64,000 nucleotides of DNA from Stomorhina lunata (GCA_933228675.1 OW121741.1:42679080-42743079), one strand, 5' to 3'; positions 31,000 through 43,261 are shown, numbered from the stretch's first letter. The notes: generated by a model from the sequence alone, not told the origin. Numbers and translations are program-made.

Positions 31000-32090
31000 T
31001 GTTTTTAATTTTTTTTTTGTTGTAAATTTCACTGTCACCTTAAACCACAAACACTAGATACGGTATAATCTAAATTACACAAACTTTAATCACACGACCA
31101 CGTTTTGAAGAGGAGGAAAGAGTTGGACCGGAAGATTAGAACGTTTTTCTTATTTTTTTCGTAAAATCCCACCTCTTAAATTCGCTTCGAGAACAGAAGA
31201 TGCGAACGATTTTCTTCAAATGTAATGCACGACTAAAAACAAACGTTTATTTTTACTAAACACATCAGCCGGCTAATGCGATTTATTGTCGTTGTCGTTG
31301 TCGCAGACACTGTCGTCGTTAGCATCGTTGTCGTCAACGTGTGTGTGAGTGAGAGTATCTAAACAAAAACAATCCATGGAAGGAAGACAAATAGTAGATG
31401 GATGGATGTTTGAATCGATGAATAGAAGAGGGTTTATAGATCGATACGAGAGATGATGTCGTTTTTGGTTTTGGGTGTTTGGGATAAATGAATGAATAAA
31501 TAAATAGCAAAAATAGAACTTAAAAAAAAGACACTCGCCAACGAAATAACAATGCAACAACAACTAACAACGATTCGATCTATCTATAAAAATGACACCA
31601 AACGCGCGCTACGTTAAGTTCAAAAGAAATTTTTAAGAATATCTGACACAAAACAGATAGCGAAAAAAAAGCGTCTTGGCTAGGCAAACAACCGAACGTG
31701 TATGAAGAAATTTAGAAAAAAAAATAAACGCCAAATACTATGAAAATAGTAAAGCTAACAGCAACAACAGCAATAAATACAATTCACAATGACAGCTAAA
31801 GCAACGATGAGCTGTAGCAGCAGCACAAGCAAGACCAGCAGCCAACCACAACGTCTTTAGCAGCAGCATTGGGGCATAGAGCAACATTCAACTTCGAATG
31901 TTATGAAGGGAAAACAAACGCTCTTGAATTGTTTATGACTGCCAACAGAATTAATGGCGTCAGCAGTAGGAAAAGTAATAGCAACCATAGCAAAATAATA
32001 AATAAACAAACTTTCTTCCCTCGGCCCACTGGAAAATTGTATAGAATATACGCCAGCGCAAATTTTCCTTAATGTTAGACAATACTAGGC
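31000..32090 (+). promoter_or_regulatory. Possible host-gene 5' leader / promoter region
   Basis: This stretch is unlike the repeats around it: GTC/GTT triplet runs (31284-31330), a GTGTGTGAGTGAGAG run, and a CAG/CAA-rich tract (31760-31870) of the kind seen in long 5' leaders of fly developmental or neural genes. A short plus-strand ORF at 31790-31861 starts MTAKATMSCSSSTSKTSSQP and stops in the tract. No exon with a clear donor is seen, so gene and direction are unproven. Confidence 0.25.
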
Positions 32091-32261
32091 ATTCAGGCTA
32101 CTAGCACTATTAAAATGGCTCTTATCTTTAGTAAAGAAAAATGGGATTTAAGGATTCCAACTAATTGGACAAGGGGTAAGTGTATTTAAGAATGTTTCAG
32201 GATGGTACTAGTATTTTTCCAAAATCGGCGTTTCGGGTTATAAAGGTAACACAAAAGGTAA

Positions 32262-32970
32262 CGACAAAAAAAAAAAATGAAGTAAAAGTTTCTGGGATGT
32301 TATATCATTTTTCTGGTAGGTACTATCGAGTAGAACAACATTTTGTTTTTGGAATTTTCAAAACACCCCCAAAATCTGGAGTTACAGGTAAAAAAACGGG
32401 TTTTCATAACCGTATGCACTTATCACACCATGTAACTTAGACAAATGCCAACCGATTTTTAATTTTTTAAAAGATATTGAAAGAAGAAGCTTTAAACGGT
32501 ATATAGTTTCTAAAAATATACGTAAGATACATGTGTTTTTTTAACACCAAATATATATTTTTCCGGTTTCTTCTACATTTTTCTATTTTCGGGACGTTGT
32601 TACACAATATTTTTGTATAGGAACCGTGCAATTTATTATCTAGTTTTAAAAATATATAAGATAACCAATAAAACTAAATAAAAAACGCATATGTATCGTA
32701 AATATATTTTTAAGAAACTATATACCGTTGAAAAGGGCTAAGCTTCTTCTTTCAATATCTTTCAAAAAACTTAAAAAACTCGGTTGTCATTTGTCTAAGT
32801 TACATGGTGATAAGTGCATAAGGTTATGAAAACCCCTTTTTTTACCCGTAACTCCAGATTTTGGGGGTGTTTTGAAAGTTCCAAAAATAGAGTGTTGTTC
32901 TACTCGACAGTACCTGCCAGAAAAATGGTATAACATCCCAGAAACTTTTACTTAATTTTTTCGTCGCAGT
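32262..32970. mobile_element. Foldback element with ~290-bp arms
   Basis: Left arm 32262-32541 and right arm about 32680-32970 are inverted copies with scattered mismatches. Matching blocks include 'agtaaaagtttctgggatgt' with its complement near 32955-32936, 'cgagtagaacaaca' with 'tgttgttctactcg', 'aacacccccaaaatctggag' with 'ctccagattttgggggtgtt', and 'atgtaacttagacaaatg' with its complement. The loop is about 140 bases. The open frame at 32180-32440 is the arm itself and not a gene. Confidence 0.85.
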
Positions 32971-33029
32971 GTGTAATTAACAGTATTTTGGGATTTATTA
33001 ACAATAGTCAAATCAGGGCTGTTAAATTT

Positions 33030-33415
33030 TAATTACGATCAGTAATCAATTACATTACATTTTCAAAAGAATCGTAATGATTATATAATTATCTTTTAAA
33101 CAATTTCTGATTACTAATTGATTACGATTACTATCAAAAAGTAATCTGGATTACTTAATGATTACAAAAAGTAATCAAAAGGAATCAAAAAATAATCCGA
33201 CTTCTTTCAAAGATTACTTTTGATTCTTTTTGATTATTTTTGTGATATTGAAAAAGAATCAAAAGTAATCTTCAAAAAGAATTGAAATAATTTTTGATTA
33301 CTTTTGATTCTTTTTGATTATTTTCTGTAATCGTAAAATAATCTGGATTACTTTTCGATTATTAGTAATCGAAATCAATTACTAAACGTGCAAATCATTA
33401 CCTTACCTTTAAAAC
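33030..33415. repeat. GATTAC/GTAATC-rich degenerate region
   Basis: Dense runs of GATTAC, GTAATC, TAATC and GATTCTTTTTGATTA on both strands, such as 'agtaatctggattactta' and 'gattacttttgattcttttt'. They are irregularly spaced and can pair in many registers. It is either decayed simple sequence or a cluster of homeodomain-type TAATC sites. Confidence 0.6.
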
Positions 33416-34179
33416 AAGTAAGAAAGTGCAATAGTCGGTCATGCCCGACCATACGCGATACCCTTCACCACTAAGGTCAAAGGTGTTCTTTTTCCTGTAT
33501 AAAGACAAATATTAGCTAAATTTTGCCATCATACAAACATATTCTCAAAACTTATACATGTAAGCTGTTTCCGTCATTTGGACTTATATGAGAGCTAGGG
33601 TCAAATGTGGACCGATTATCTCGAAATTTGGCAAATTGATTACAGTTGTTATGTATGCAGAAAATAAACTTAAAATTCTTATTATCTTCGGATTTACGAG
33701 CGTTTTAGTGAATTTTGTCCCATTTAGTGCGTTTTGAGAAAAGAGTTTGTATGGGAGCTATGGTCAAATGTGGACCGGTTTCAACGAAATTTGGTACAGT
33801 GATTTAAGTTTACAAATATTTAAATCTCATGAAAAAATATTGATTTTTGTGGGCAATATATGAATTCCGGGAATTAAATAAATAATGAACCGCTTTTGAC
33901 GAATTTCAATAGCCATGGTCCCATTATCAATAAAATGATCTGTGCCGAATTTCATCAAATTATCTTTAGAATTGCGACCTGTAGTTTGATTACAATGTTT
34001 ACATGGGGGTCCAGCCAGCCAGCCAGACGGACGGGCATCGCTAAATCGACTCAGAAAGTGATTCTAAGCTTATTGGTATACTAAAATATAGGTCTAAGAC
34101 AAATATTTCTATGCGTTACATACATCAGCACAAACTTATAATACAATTTCCACCTATGGTGGTGAAGGGTATAAAAAAA
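33416..34179 (-). mobile_element. Fly dispersed repeat (copy 2)
   Basis: Complement of the family at 29090-30057 and 60250-60999: starts 'aagtaagaaagtgcaatagt', 'cggtcatgcccgaccatacg', 'cgatacccttcaccac' and ends 'cacctatggtggtgaagggt'. It is uninterrupted, so it gives the best length for the family in this window, about 760 bases. No ORF. Confidence 0.7.
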
Positions 34180-34189
34180 GTAATGAGTC

Positions 34190-34455
34190 CAACTGAACAG
34201 ACAGCTTAATGGTAACTGCCTTGGTCATAAGGCAGTTACCATTAAAATTTAAGAACCATTTCAAAAAAATTTAAAAACTGAAAAAACCAGCCTAGTATTG
34301 ATGGGATTTGAACCTAGGCCATTCAGTTTAAATTACCATTCGAATTAAAAATAAGTACTATCTGTAATAATTGATAAGTAATACGGAGGGTATTTTGTAG
34401 TCATTATAAGGTAATTAGTTACCAGAGTACATCCCATTACCAAAGTTTTGATGGG
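34190..34455. repeat. tRNA-like repeat with perfect hairpin
   Basis: Perfect hairpin at 34208-34247: arms TTAATGGTAACTGCCTT and complement, loop ggtcat, resembling an A-box plus anticodon arm (agcttaatggtaactgcc). On the minus strand 34300-34345 carries the B-box-like GGTTCAAATCCCA. 34300-34455 read on that strand matches the left part of the insertion at 4146-4310, ending at the same CCCATCAAAACTTTGGTAAT terminus. Confidence 0.6.
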
Positions 34456-34684
34456 ATATTTTCAACTCTAACCCAAAAAAAGGCTGTTCAAACCCTTAAT
34501 CAATTTTTGTGACTAACTTCCAAAATGACCTGCACAAATAAAACAGATCGTTTTTCCCTCAATTCTCTAAGAACGCTAAATTATTACGCGTGTTTTCGCT
34601 ATACTTATATTGTCATTTTATTCTACAAATTCAAGTGACATTAAATATTGAAATTTTATTCACTTTTTATAAATTTCGGAAGAG

Positions 34685-34990
34685 TTTTCGGAAGTCCTTC
34701 AATTAAAGATTTCATAGTTGCTTTCTTGTCAGCTTTCTAGATTAAGTGGTCGACTAACTCTTAGAATCGGACATGTTCTGGTCACCTTTCCTGTGTTCTT
34801 CAATTCCTTTTTACAAGAGCCCAATATCTTTTTACTGGCCGTAGTTCTGAGCAGTTGGATGGATTTGCCTCTCGTGAAACAAAAATTACATTATTGTGAC
34901 ACTTTTTTATACTAGCTTGATGTCGAGTCAGGCTAGAAATATTTAGGCACTCTGTGCTGTCTTATAAACGGTAGGAGACGTTTTTGTACA
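34685..34990 (-). pseudogene. DD37E transposase C-terminal fragment
   Basis: On the minus strand, broken reading of KRLLPFIRQHRVPKYF, then PDS (for PDL), FTREANPSNCSELRPVKRYW, ALVKRN and, after a frame change, QNMSDSKS. It matches residues in the second half of the transposase at 15356-16366. The catalytic Glu of PVERYW is Lys here (PVKRYW). No terminal repeats are seen. It is an older relic of the same family. Confidence 0.75.
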
Positions 34991-35239
34991 TCACAAATGC
35001 TTGGCTTATTTTAATACAACTCAAAAATTCTTGAGGTATTTTTTCTGTTTTTTTTTTTGTCCTGCACATCCACCAGCACCAAAAAATCTTAACCCGGAAG
35101 TTATGAAAAGTCTGTCAAAGCGTAAGTTCCATCATCAATCACACAAAAGGTGTACCAATCTATCTTCTATCTATATCTATAAAAAAAATGTCCGCGTCTG
35201 TTTGTCTGTTGTATGTTGTTTGTTGGGAAGGATCTCCGA

Positions 35240-35930
35240 AACTATCGGACCGATTTTGACAGTATGTTAAGGTGTGACCAATGGATAAAATAGGCCAGAT
35301 TTTTTTTTTCAAATCTTAAGTGGGCGTTACCCCTCCCATATAAGTCAGATTTTAAAACATTCAAATATGGATGATCCGAAAACCGACCGATTTTTCTGAA
35401 ATTTAGACTGTGGAGTAAGTGTGACCGGTAGTTAAAATAGCCTAGGCTTTTTTCTGAAATCTCAAGTAGGCGTGACCCCTCTCATATAACTCATATATTA
35501 AAAATGACAAATATGAATGACAGAGCGGACCGATTTTTCTGAAATTTTGACAGAATGGTAAGGTGTGATGGATAAAATAGGCCAGATTTTTTTGAAATCT
35601 CAAGTGGGTGTGACCCCTCCCATATAAGTCAGATTTTAAAACTTACAAATATGGATGATCAAACCGACCGATTTTTCTGAAATTTAGACGGTGTAGTAAG
35701 GTGTGACCGGTGGTTTAAAGAGGCAGGGTTTTTTCTGAAATCTCAAGTGGGCGGTACCCCTCCCATATAACTCATATATTAAAAATGACAAATATAGATG
35801 ACTGAGCGGACCGATTTTTCTGAAATTTCGACAGTATATTAAGATTTTAAAATAGGCTAATTTTTTAAAATCTTAAGTGGGCGTGACCCCTCAAATATAA
35901 ATCAAATATAAAAAATGGCAAACGATTTAA
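35240..35930. repeat. Tandem repeat with alternating 137/143-bp monomers
   Basis: The marker cgatttt starts at 35251, 35388, 35531, 35669 and 35812 (spacings 137, 143, 138, 143). Monomer types alternate: one reads 'tgaaatttagac' with 'gtgtgaccggt', the other 'gaaattttgacag' with 'aaaataggccaga'. 'gtgacccctcccatataa' is common to both. The true unit is therefore a dimer of about 281 bases. Confidence 0.85.
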
Positions 35931-36234
35931 CCCAATTAATTAAAGTGTTAAATGTGCATATTTTCATACTATAGGATAGTTTTTCGCATTTTGAATTTTT
36001 TTAAAATGGACCAACGAGGACCTGGGAATTGAAAAATGGGGATAAAATCCACTTTTCTTTAAAATTGTATATCTTTAGAACGGCTGGACCAATGAAGACA
36101 TTTCTTTCTAAATGTTTTTTTTTAGTCCAAGTTAGGATTCTACATTAAGAAAAATTTACCATGCCTACTTTTACGACCTCTTTTTTGATTTATCTAAAAT
36201 AGGAAAACGGATGCACGAATACTGGTAATATGAT

Positions 36235-36420
36235 AATAGTTTGATTGACGATTGTTTGAAGATTTTCATAATTACTTGATAGTTTTTTGACGATTGTTTG
36301 ACAGTTGTTTGATGATTGATTGACTGATGACTGTTTGAAGATTTTTAATGATTGTTTTATAATTGTTTCACGATTAACTAGCGATTTTATGACAGTAGTT
36401 TGAAGATTTTTTACTAATTG
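36235..36420. repeat. Degenerate GATTGTTTGA repeat
   Basis: Loosely periodic tgacgattgtttgaagattt and 'gacagttgtttgatgattg' motifs. It is decayed simple sequence without an ORF. Confidence 0.6.
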
Positions 36421-36489
36421 GATTTTTTTTAATAATCAACAGTCGACTTTATGGATCTAACAAAAATTATTTAGGTACAGTGGTACATA

Positions 36490-36612
36490 GTCACATTTCG
36501 CAGAGCAAGTCTTCTGAGAAATAATAAAAACTCACCGCCAAAGACGGATCATCACGACAATACAAGTTCACTTACATCGATTGAGACAAGGGACTTTTTT
36601 ATTACTAATAAT
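36490..36612 (+). pseudogene. Mariner transposase fragment
   Basis: Frame ending at 36620 reads TDHHDNTSSLTSIETRDFFI then TNNEL. HDN.SSLTS..T..F is the block around the second catalytic Asp of mariner transposases. There is no start, no TIR and no other motif. A related fragment lies at 39470-39585. Confidence 0.55.
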
Positions 36613-36624
36613 GAGTTATAGTTT

Positions 36625-36660
36625 TAAATTAGTACCCAATAAATTCTTGGGTACTAATTT
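36625..36660. repeat. Perfect 14-bp hairpin
   Basis: Arms AAATTAGTACCCAA and its complement, loop taaattc. It lies just after the mariner scrap and could be a terminator-like or cruciform structure. Function unknown. Confidence 0.85.
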
Positions 36661-36829
36661 ACGTTCCAAATGTTTAGGAGGTACATCTATTGGAAGTTCT
36701 TGGAAAATTGATTCGCACGTATAGGAAAGCAAATAGTTAGACTGTAGGTTGCGACGAATAACTTTTGCAGATGCCGTAAAGACAAGTAATGGGAGGAATG
36801 CATTAAGCATCTTATCTGCACTTGAACTG

Positions 36830-38283
36830 CACTAGCAATTTAAATCGAACTTAATTTGGGCTCATATTTTTATTAAAATCTAGGCCGACTTTTTAAAATC
36901 AAATTTCTGATGTGTTTTCCTAAAAAGCTTGAAAACGACCTCTAAAACTGCAAGTCTATATTGGGGGATATATTTGGCCAAAGATCATGGCCAAATATAT
37001 AAAAAAATATAAATAAAAAAATTATATAGTATTTTATTTCACACTAATCATGTTCCCATGAATAACCCAAGCAGTGGTAACTCTATATTATTCGCAATTA
37101 TGGCCACAAAACCCCAATTTAACGAAAGTGCCAATGAACGATGAATGAATGGAGTGCAAAAATGTTAAATATTCACAATTTTTGAAAGGAAACCACACAG
37201 AAAATGACACCAAACAAAAAAAGAAGTCAGCATAATGAATCCATAGATCACAAAAAAAAAACGCCATAATAATGACACAAAAAACAACATCAAATACATG
37301 TTCCTACATAAGCATTTCATGGATTAACATAAATTCAAACATTGACGAACAGACTCGAGCACAAGAAAAAATGCTTAAATGCTCACATTGAAATTAAACC
37401 AAGAAACATTTCACCACTTAAACTGATCAAATGTACTCGTAGTACAAGCAAATTACTTGTTGCGGTGCATTTTATTACTTTTTTTCTTTTCTTGCTTTAC
37501 GGGGGTTGCCTTTTATGTTTGTGAAATTGGGCAAGCCAAGTGCTGTCATTACACACTTTTGGAATTAATTGGCTGTCAAATGATGAAATGTCAAGAACTG
37601 AGCAAAAATCCTTTTAAATTTATTTAGTAAAAAGTCTCAAAATTTCAACCGTAGAGTCAATGACTCTATAATATTGCACTCCGTACATTGTTTTTCTGTC
37701 AAAAGTGAAATTATAGTGAATGAAGGACAATGAAAAACACATAAACGCACGAACAAGCATACATTTCATGAGCACGTGTGTGTGCCTTAGCTTTCTCTCA
37801 CTGGATAATCGTGTCCATTAGTTGTTTCTGAATTAGAGTAAAAGCGGTGTACTCATTTTTTATGGGACTTATCGAAAATACCATATGGCAAATCCATGCA
37901 TTGATAGAAGTGCAACATCTTTATATTATAGAGTCTTTGATAGAACGCTACACAAAGATTGAACAAAGATTTTTTAGTTGTGAAAATTGTGAAAAACATA
38001 AACAATTGGCTAATGTTGATATCAGTGAACTTTGCTTTCAGCAATACAAGCGATGAGCAACATCAAGGACCAGCATTTGCCGATGGTTTATTTATTTCCA
38101 TCGTGACTGAAGTTCGATCGAGGAATTTCGCAAATGACGTCCAAAACCGACCTCGTGACAGGTGAAGAATTATGCAATTACGAAAGACAATCAACATCCA
38201 ACAAAAGTGATTCGAAACACTAGGAAGCAAATTCTTTTCTGAAAAACCGGGCTTGCTTTAATCGTAACATTAGTGGAACCTAA
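36830..38283. other. Mostly unique sequence, no gene supported
   Basis: No TIRs, tandem repeats or recognisable protein motifs. Open frames at 37847-38056 (both strands) have no family motif. It is probably intronic or intergenic host DNA. Confidence 0.4.
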
Positions 38284-39394
38284 CAGGGGTGTCATAGAGA
38301 CCAATTTCATTGGTATTGGTTTTGAAAACGACAAAAAAATTAAATTGGTGCCATGAATTCCAATATTAAAGTTCGAGCTACATTTTCTATTGGTTTTATG
38401 TGTCACAGAAAATAATATTATTGGTTTAGTATTGGAAATAAACCAAGCAACTTACAGTTAACAGATTTCATTTCAAAATTGGTCTATCAATTTAAAACAA
38501 AGGCGTTACAGGCCAACTGGTGCCTTTTTCGATTTAAAGATCCACTAAGAACAGATTTTTGAAAATTTGGCCCTATGGGGGATAAAAAAGGGAAAATTCA
38601 ATAACGCTATAATTCCCAAACTAAAAATAATAGAACCAAAATTGAAATCGAGTTTGGATCAGTTACAAAAATAATAAAAAATAACAGTACAAGTGGTAAG
38701 TTCTTTTCGAAAAAAGGGGAGAAAAAGGGAAAAATTATTTTTGGTACTTTTTAGCTTTAACTTTCAAATAAAAAGAGATGGGTGAAAAGTTTACATAGCA
38801 TTTTTTATCATGTAATAAGATAAAAACAAGTTTTGGTACTTTTTTGTGTCTTTGGAATCAATGAACCATATCGACAAACATAAAAAATATCAAAAATGGG
38901 GAAAATTGTAAGGCTAGAATATTCTTTGCGTGGAGGTAAGGCGAACAAATGCATATCAACATATTTGTTTGCAATTTAATGAATATCGCATGTAAGTGAC
39001 AATTGTCCTTTGATTGGCTGTGGTTTGTTTCTTGGTCTAGGTAGATTACATTTTTTCCAGTCCGCAATTCGGTCATTTCATGATGTTGGGGTACACATGC
39101 ATCATTTATTCAAATAGCAGCGTTTTCTCTATCCCTATACCACAAATATCGCAAAAAACTGAAAATTTTTCTTCAAATAATTTTCTTTAATAATTTTTAT
39201 TTTATTTTTTTATTTGATTTTTGATGTTTCAAAAAAATTTCAAATGAAATAATAAAAAAATTGATTCCAACATTTTGTTTGATTTAAAACCAATAATAAC
39301 AAAACCGACTTGGTTTCATGACACCAAATATAACCGGTATTGGTTTTCAAAACCGAGAAATTTAAAAACTGACTTGGTTTCTATGACACCCCTG
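38284..39394. mobile_element. 1.1-kb non-autonomous TIR element
   Basis: Ends CAGGGGTGTCATAGAGACCA and the complement of CAGGGGTGTCATAGAAACCA. Subterminal copies of 'ggtattggttttgaaaac' lie on both sides. A CAGGGG start is hAT-like, but no 8-bp target duplication is visible (gaacctaa against taaagctg). The interior 38530-38880 is a diverged relative of the 300-bp tandem repeat at 14.4-15.2 kb. No transposase. Confidence 0.7.
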
Positions 39395-39469
39395 TAAAGC
39401 TGTCAATTCTGAATGGTAATTAAACATTTGTTTACACAAGTCCTGGGGGAAATAAAAAAGAACCGTCAA

Positions 39470-39585
39470 GGACGGATCATTTTTCAGGACAACATCGACC
39501 ACATCAGCTCAGAAAAAAAAGCTTTTTAAGAACTCAAAATTTTGTTTCAATGAGTCATCCGCCGTATAGCCCTGATAAAGGTGTC
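39470..39585 (+). pseudogene. Mariner transposase fragment
   Basis: RIIFQDNIDHISSEKK, then after a one-base shift FLRTQNFVSMSHPPYSPD. QDN....S and HPPYSPD are the second-Asp block and the block before the third catalytic residue in mariner transposases. It directly abuts the TIR element at 38284-39394. No ends are visible. Confidence 0.65.
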
Positions 39586-40956
39586 TGATAAAGAAAGCTC
39601 TTCAAAAATTGGTATATAAATATTCATTTAGAATACTTTGAAAAGAAATTAAGCCATTTTCGATGCTATATATGGTTGGCCTCATGTAGGAAGGCCCTAA
39701 CTCACACTTTTTTCGAAATTGATTTCAATGCATTTAATGCAAATTGACCTCCTCACTCCTCAAATTTAAGGCAATTTTATCAAAATTGGCGGTTTTTTAA
39801 GTAATTATCTAAAAAGCTCTAACTTATTCCTAAAAAAAATATATTTTTTAAAAGCGCTCTCGCGAAATTATACGTCCTAGCAACGACAAATAATAGAAAA
39901 CAGTTTAATCTGAAAGCTTTCGGTTGGATGTTTAATGATTTCCCATATTAAACTTTTGTCGACAACATTTTTCGGATAGAAAACTTTTAATATCAAAAGC
40001 TTTCCTATAGGTAACTTTTCATATCAAAAACTTATCTATAGGCAACATTTAATATCAAAAGCTTTCCTATAGGTAACTTTTAATAACTAAAGCTTTTTAC
40101 TAAAAACATTCCACATCAAAAGCTTTTCATAAAAAACTGCTATTATTGATCTAAAGCGGAGCCATCCACCTCTACAGCACAACGTGGTAACTTTTACAAA
40201 ATAGCTTTTCAGCTTTCACACCGATACACTATGTATGAGCGAGACGCAACTGTGTTTGTCCCTCCCACATTTACGTAAAATTGTATTTTTAAAGTCAGTG
40301 CTTTATAAAGTTTTGCTCGATTGTATAAAGAACTTTCGAATATATGAAAAAAATGTCAATCTGCCAACACTGACCGTAAGAGCTTTCAAAGCTGTTTCCC
40401 ACAAAAACAAATATTAATGTATGTGTTTTTGGACTTTCGATGTCGATAGGTTTTCTGTAATAAACTTTCGATATCGAAAAACTTCTTGTTTTAAACATTT
40501 GTCGACAAAATATTAAACTTTTCTATACAAAAATTTCAATATCAAAAGCTTTCCTATAGATAACCTTAATATCTAAAGCTTTCTAAAAAAACTATTTATA
40601 TTAAAAATTCCTATATAAAACTTTCGATGTCGAAAGGATTCATATAATAAACATTCGATATCAAAGATTTCTTTTATAAAACATTCATATAGAAAACTTT
40701 TAATATCAAAAGCTTTCCTGTAGGGAACTTTTAATATAAAAAGCTTTTAACTAAAAACATTTCATGTCGAAAGCTTTTCAAAAGAAAGGATTTTCTATAA
40801 TTAACTTTTAATATCAAAAGCTTTTAATATTAAAAGCTTTATATATAAAAACATTCCACATCAAAAGCTTTCCATTAAAAACTGCCATTAGTTTTCTAAA
40901 TATAAAGTTTAAAAGCTTTCTTATATAAAACTTTTGATGTCGAAAGGTTTTCTATA

Positions 40957-41422
40957 ACACTGCTTTACAAATTATTAATTTGGAAAAGTACCAAGAACGC
41001 CACATGCCTAGATCGGCTAATAAACCATTTGGTAAAAAAATAAAACATTCCAGATTTTTAGCACAACATAGAAAAAAAACGAAATGAAAATGAAAAATTT
41101 TGAAAAAAATGTAAAAAATATGCAAATTTTGAATTTTGAGATGCTATAACTCAGCCGTTTTTTGCCTGCTAGAAATTTGCAGCATATCGACGGAAAGGCG
41201 AATCGATTGTCTTTCCACAGATATGCCATATATCTCGATCGGGCTTTTCCGTTGGGCTACAGAAGGCTTTGAGTGGGACTATATACCGAAAAACAGTAAA
41301 GTACCGTTATCTAAAAAACGGTACTTGAGAAAATTTTTTTTAGCGTTTTTCGTGTTCAGGAGGTCAAAATTAGCCGACCTAGGCATGTGGCGTTCTTGGT
41401 ACTTTTAGGCTGTAAAGCAGTG
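40957..41422. mobile_element. About 465-bp MITE with TA duplication
   Basis: Ends ACACTGCTTTACA and the complement of CACTGCTTTACAG. Matching inner blocks include AAAGTACCAAGAACGCCACA and CATGCCTAG.TCGGCTAA on both sides. Flanking TA lies at 40955-40956 and 41423-41424, and the array sequence 'tctataataaac' is restored when the insert is removed. No transposase. The open frame at 41136-41408 is internal and without known motifs. Confidence 0.85.
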
Positions 41423-42658
41423 TAATAAACTTTTGATATCGAAAAATGTTTTTGTATAAAACATTTGTTGTCAAAATATTTCAGATAGAAAACTTTTTAT
41501 AAGAAACTATAGAAACATTTCAATTAATATCTAAAGCTTTCTAAAAAACTGTTTATATTAAAAATTCCTATATAAAATTTTCAATGTCGAAAGGATTCCT
41601 ATAATTAACATTCGATATCGAAGATTTCTTATATCTTTCATAAAGAAAACTTTCAATATCTAAAGCTTTCCTGTAGATGACTTTTAATATAAAAAGCTTT
41701 TAACTAAAAACATTTCATGTCAAAAGTTTTTAAAAAAATATTTCCTTAAATTAACTTTTAATATCTAAAGCTTTATAGTAAAAACATTCCACATCAAAAG
41801 CTTTTCATAAAAAACTGCCATTATCGAAATAATAAACTTTCGATATCGAAAATTTTTTTTCGTATAAATTTGTCGTCAAAATATTTCAGATAGAAAACTT
41901 TTTTCTAAAAAACGGTTTATATTAAATTCCTATATAAAACTTGTCGATGTCGAAAGGATTCCTATAATAAACATTCGATATCGAAGATTTCTTATAGAAA
42001 ACTTTTAATATCTAAAGCTTTCCTGTAGCAAACTTTTAATAAAAAAAGCTTTTAACAAAAAACATTTCGTGTCGAAAGCTTTTCAAAAAAAAAAGATTTC
42101 CTATATAAAACTTTCGATGTCGAAAGGTTTTCTACAATAAACTCTTGATATTGAAAGATTTTTGATAGAAAACTTTCGATATGAAAAAGTTTCTTATATA
42201 AAACTTTTGTCATCAAAATATTTCGGATTGAAAATCTTTTATATCAACAAATTTAATAAAGGTTACTTTTTATATCCAATGCTTTCTACTAAAAACATTC
42301 CATATCAAGAACTTTCCAATATAAATAAAATTGTTAATATCTATAGATTTAATATATAAATCGATGCCGAAAGGCTTCCTATAATAAACATTCGATATCA
42401 AAAGATTTTCTATAGAAAACTTTTGATTTCCTTCATAAAACTTTGAATATTGAAAGATTTCATACAGAAAACATTCGAAGTCAAACTTTCAATATCGAAA
42501 GCTTTTCTATAGAAAGAAAAATTTTGTATCGAAAAATTTAGAATAGAAAACTTTTAACATCGAAAGATCTTCTATAGAAAGCATTCGCTATAGAAAGATT
42601 TCTTATAGAATACATTCGCTATCTAAATCTTTTTTACAGAAAACTTTAGCATTCCTAT

Positions 42659-43261
42659 CAGGGATAGGCGCTTACTTTTTGATTTTGTACTTTTCGGACT
42701 ATAATGGTACCATATTTTATGTGCAAGATATTGTATTAAAAATTAAAACTTGTCGGCTTAATAAATGACTCATATGACGAGTTTCAAATTCGAAACTATA
42801 TGGATTTGATTCATTTGTATCTAACTAAAATATGATATTTTACGTTTAATCGGAAGTCTATTAATATTTTTAACATTAAGTAAACAATTGGAGTTTTTTA
42901 ATACACAAATGGAACAGATTTGAATTTAAGTTATACAATTTTCTATATAACAGTATATAACAGTTAGAAATGTACTGAAATTGAGGTCGTCCTGCGATAC
43001 GCTGAACAATTAAAGTTAATAATTATAGCAAAATGTGAAAATCAGTTTTTGAGTCTTCCAAAAAGTCAATAATTAAATAAAAATTTAAATCTCAAAGTTT
43101 TTATCTGTATCATACTAACGTTTACCAATTTTTATATCCTCAACAATCGGCTCGGACACAGTAAAAAATGAAGATTTTTAAATTGTACCAAATGGGACGC
43201 GTAGCAATCAGGTTCAAAATGTGTCAAAAAAAGTACAATTGTACCATGTTTGCCATCCCTG
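42659..43261. mobile_element. 603-bp hAT MITE with perfect 8-bp duplication
   Basis: ATTCCTAT flanks both ends exactly (42651-42658 and 43262-43269). The element starts CAGGGATAGGCG and ends with the complement of CAGGGATGGCAA. Inner blocks include 'gtactttt...ggtaccat' and the complement of 'catggtacaattgtactttt'. The 8-bp duplication and CAGGG end are typical of the hAT superfamily. No ORF. Confidence 0.9.

Noticed and set aside
32180..32440. An 86-codon open frame on the plus strand
   Set aside because: It lies in the left arm of a foldback element and has no motif.
36616..36810. A 64-codon minus-strand frame
   Set aside because: Its end overlaps the perfect hairpin at 36625-36660 and it has no recognised motif.
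37847..38056. A 69-codon frame with a cysteine pair (SCENCEKH)
   Set aside because: No zinc-finger spacing and no splice or repeat support; an opposite-strand frame of similar length is equally open.
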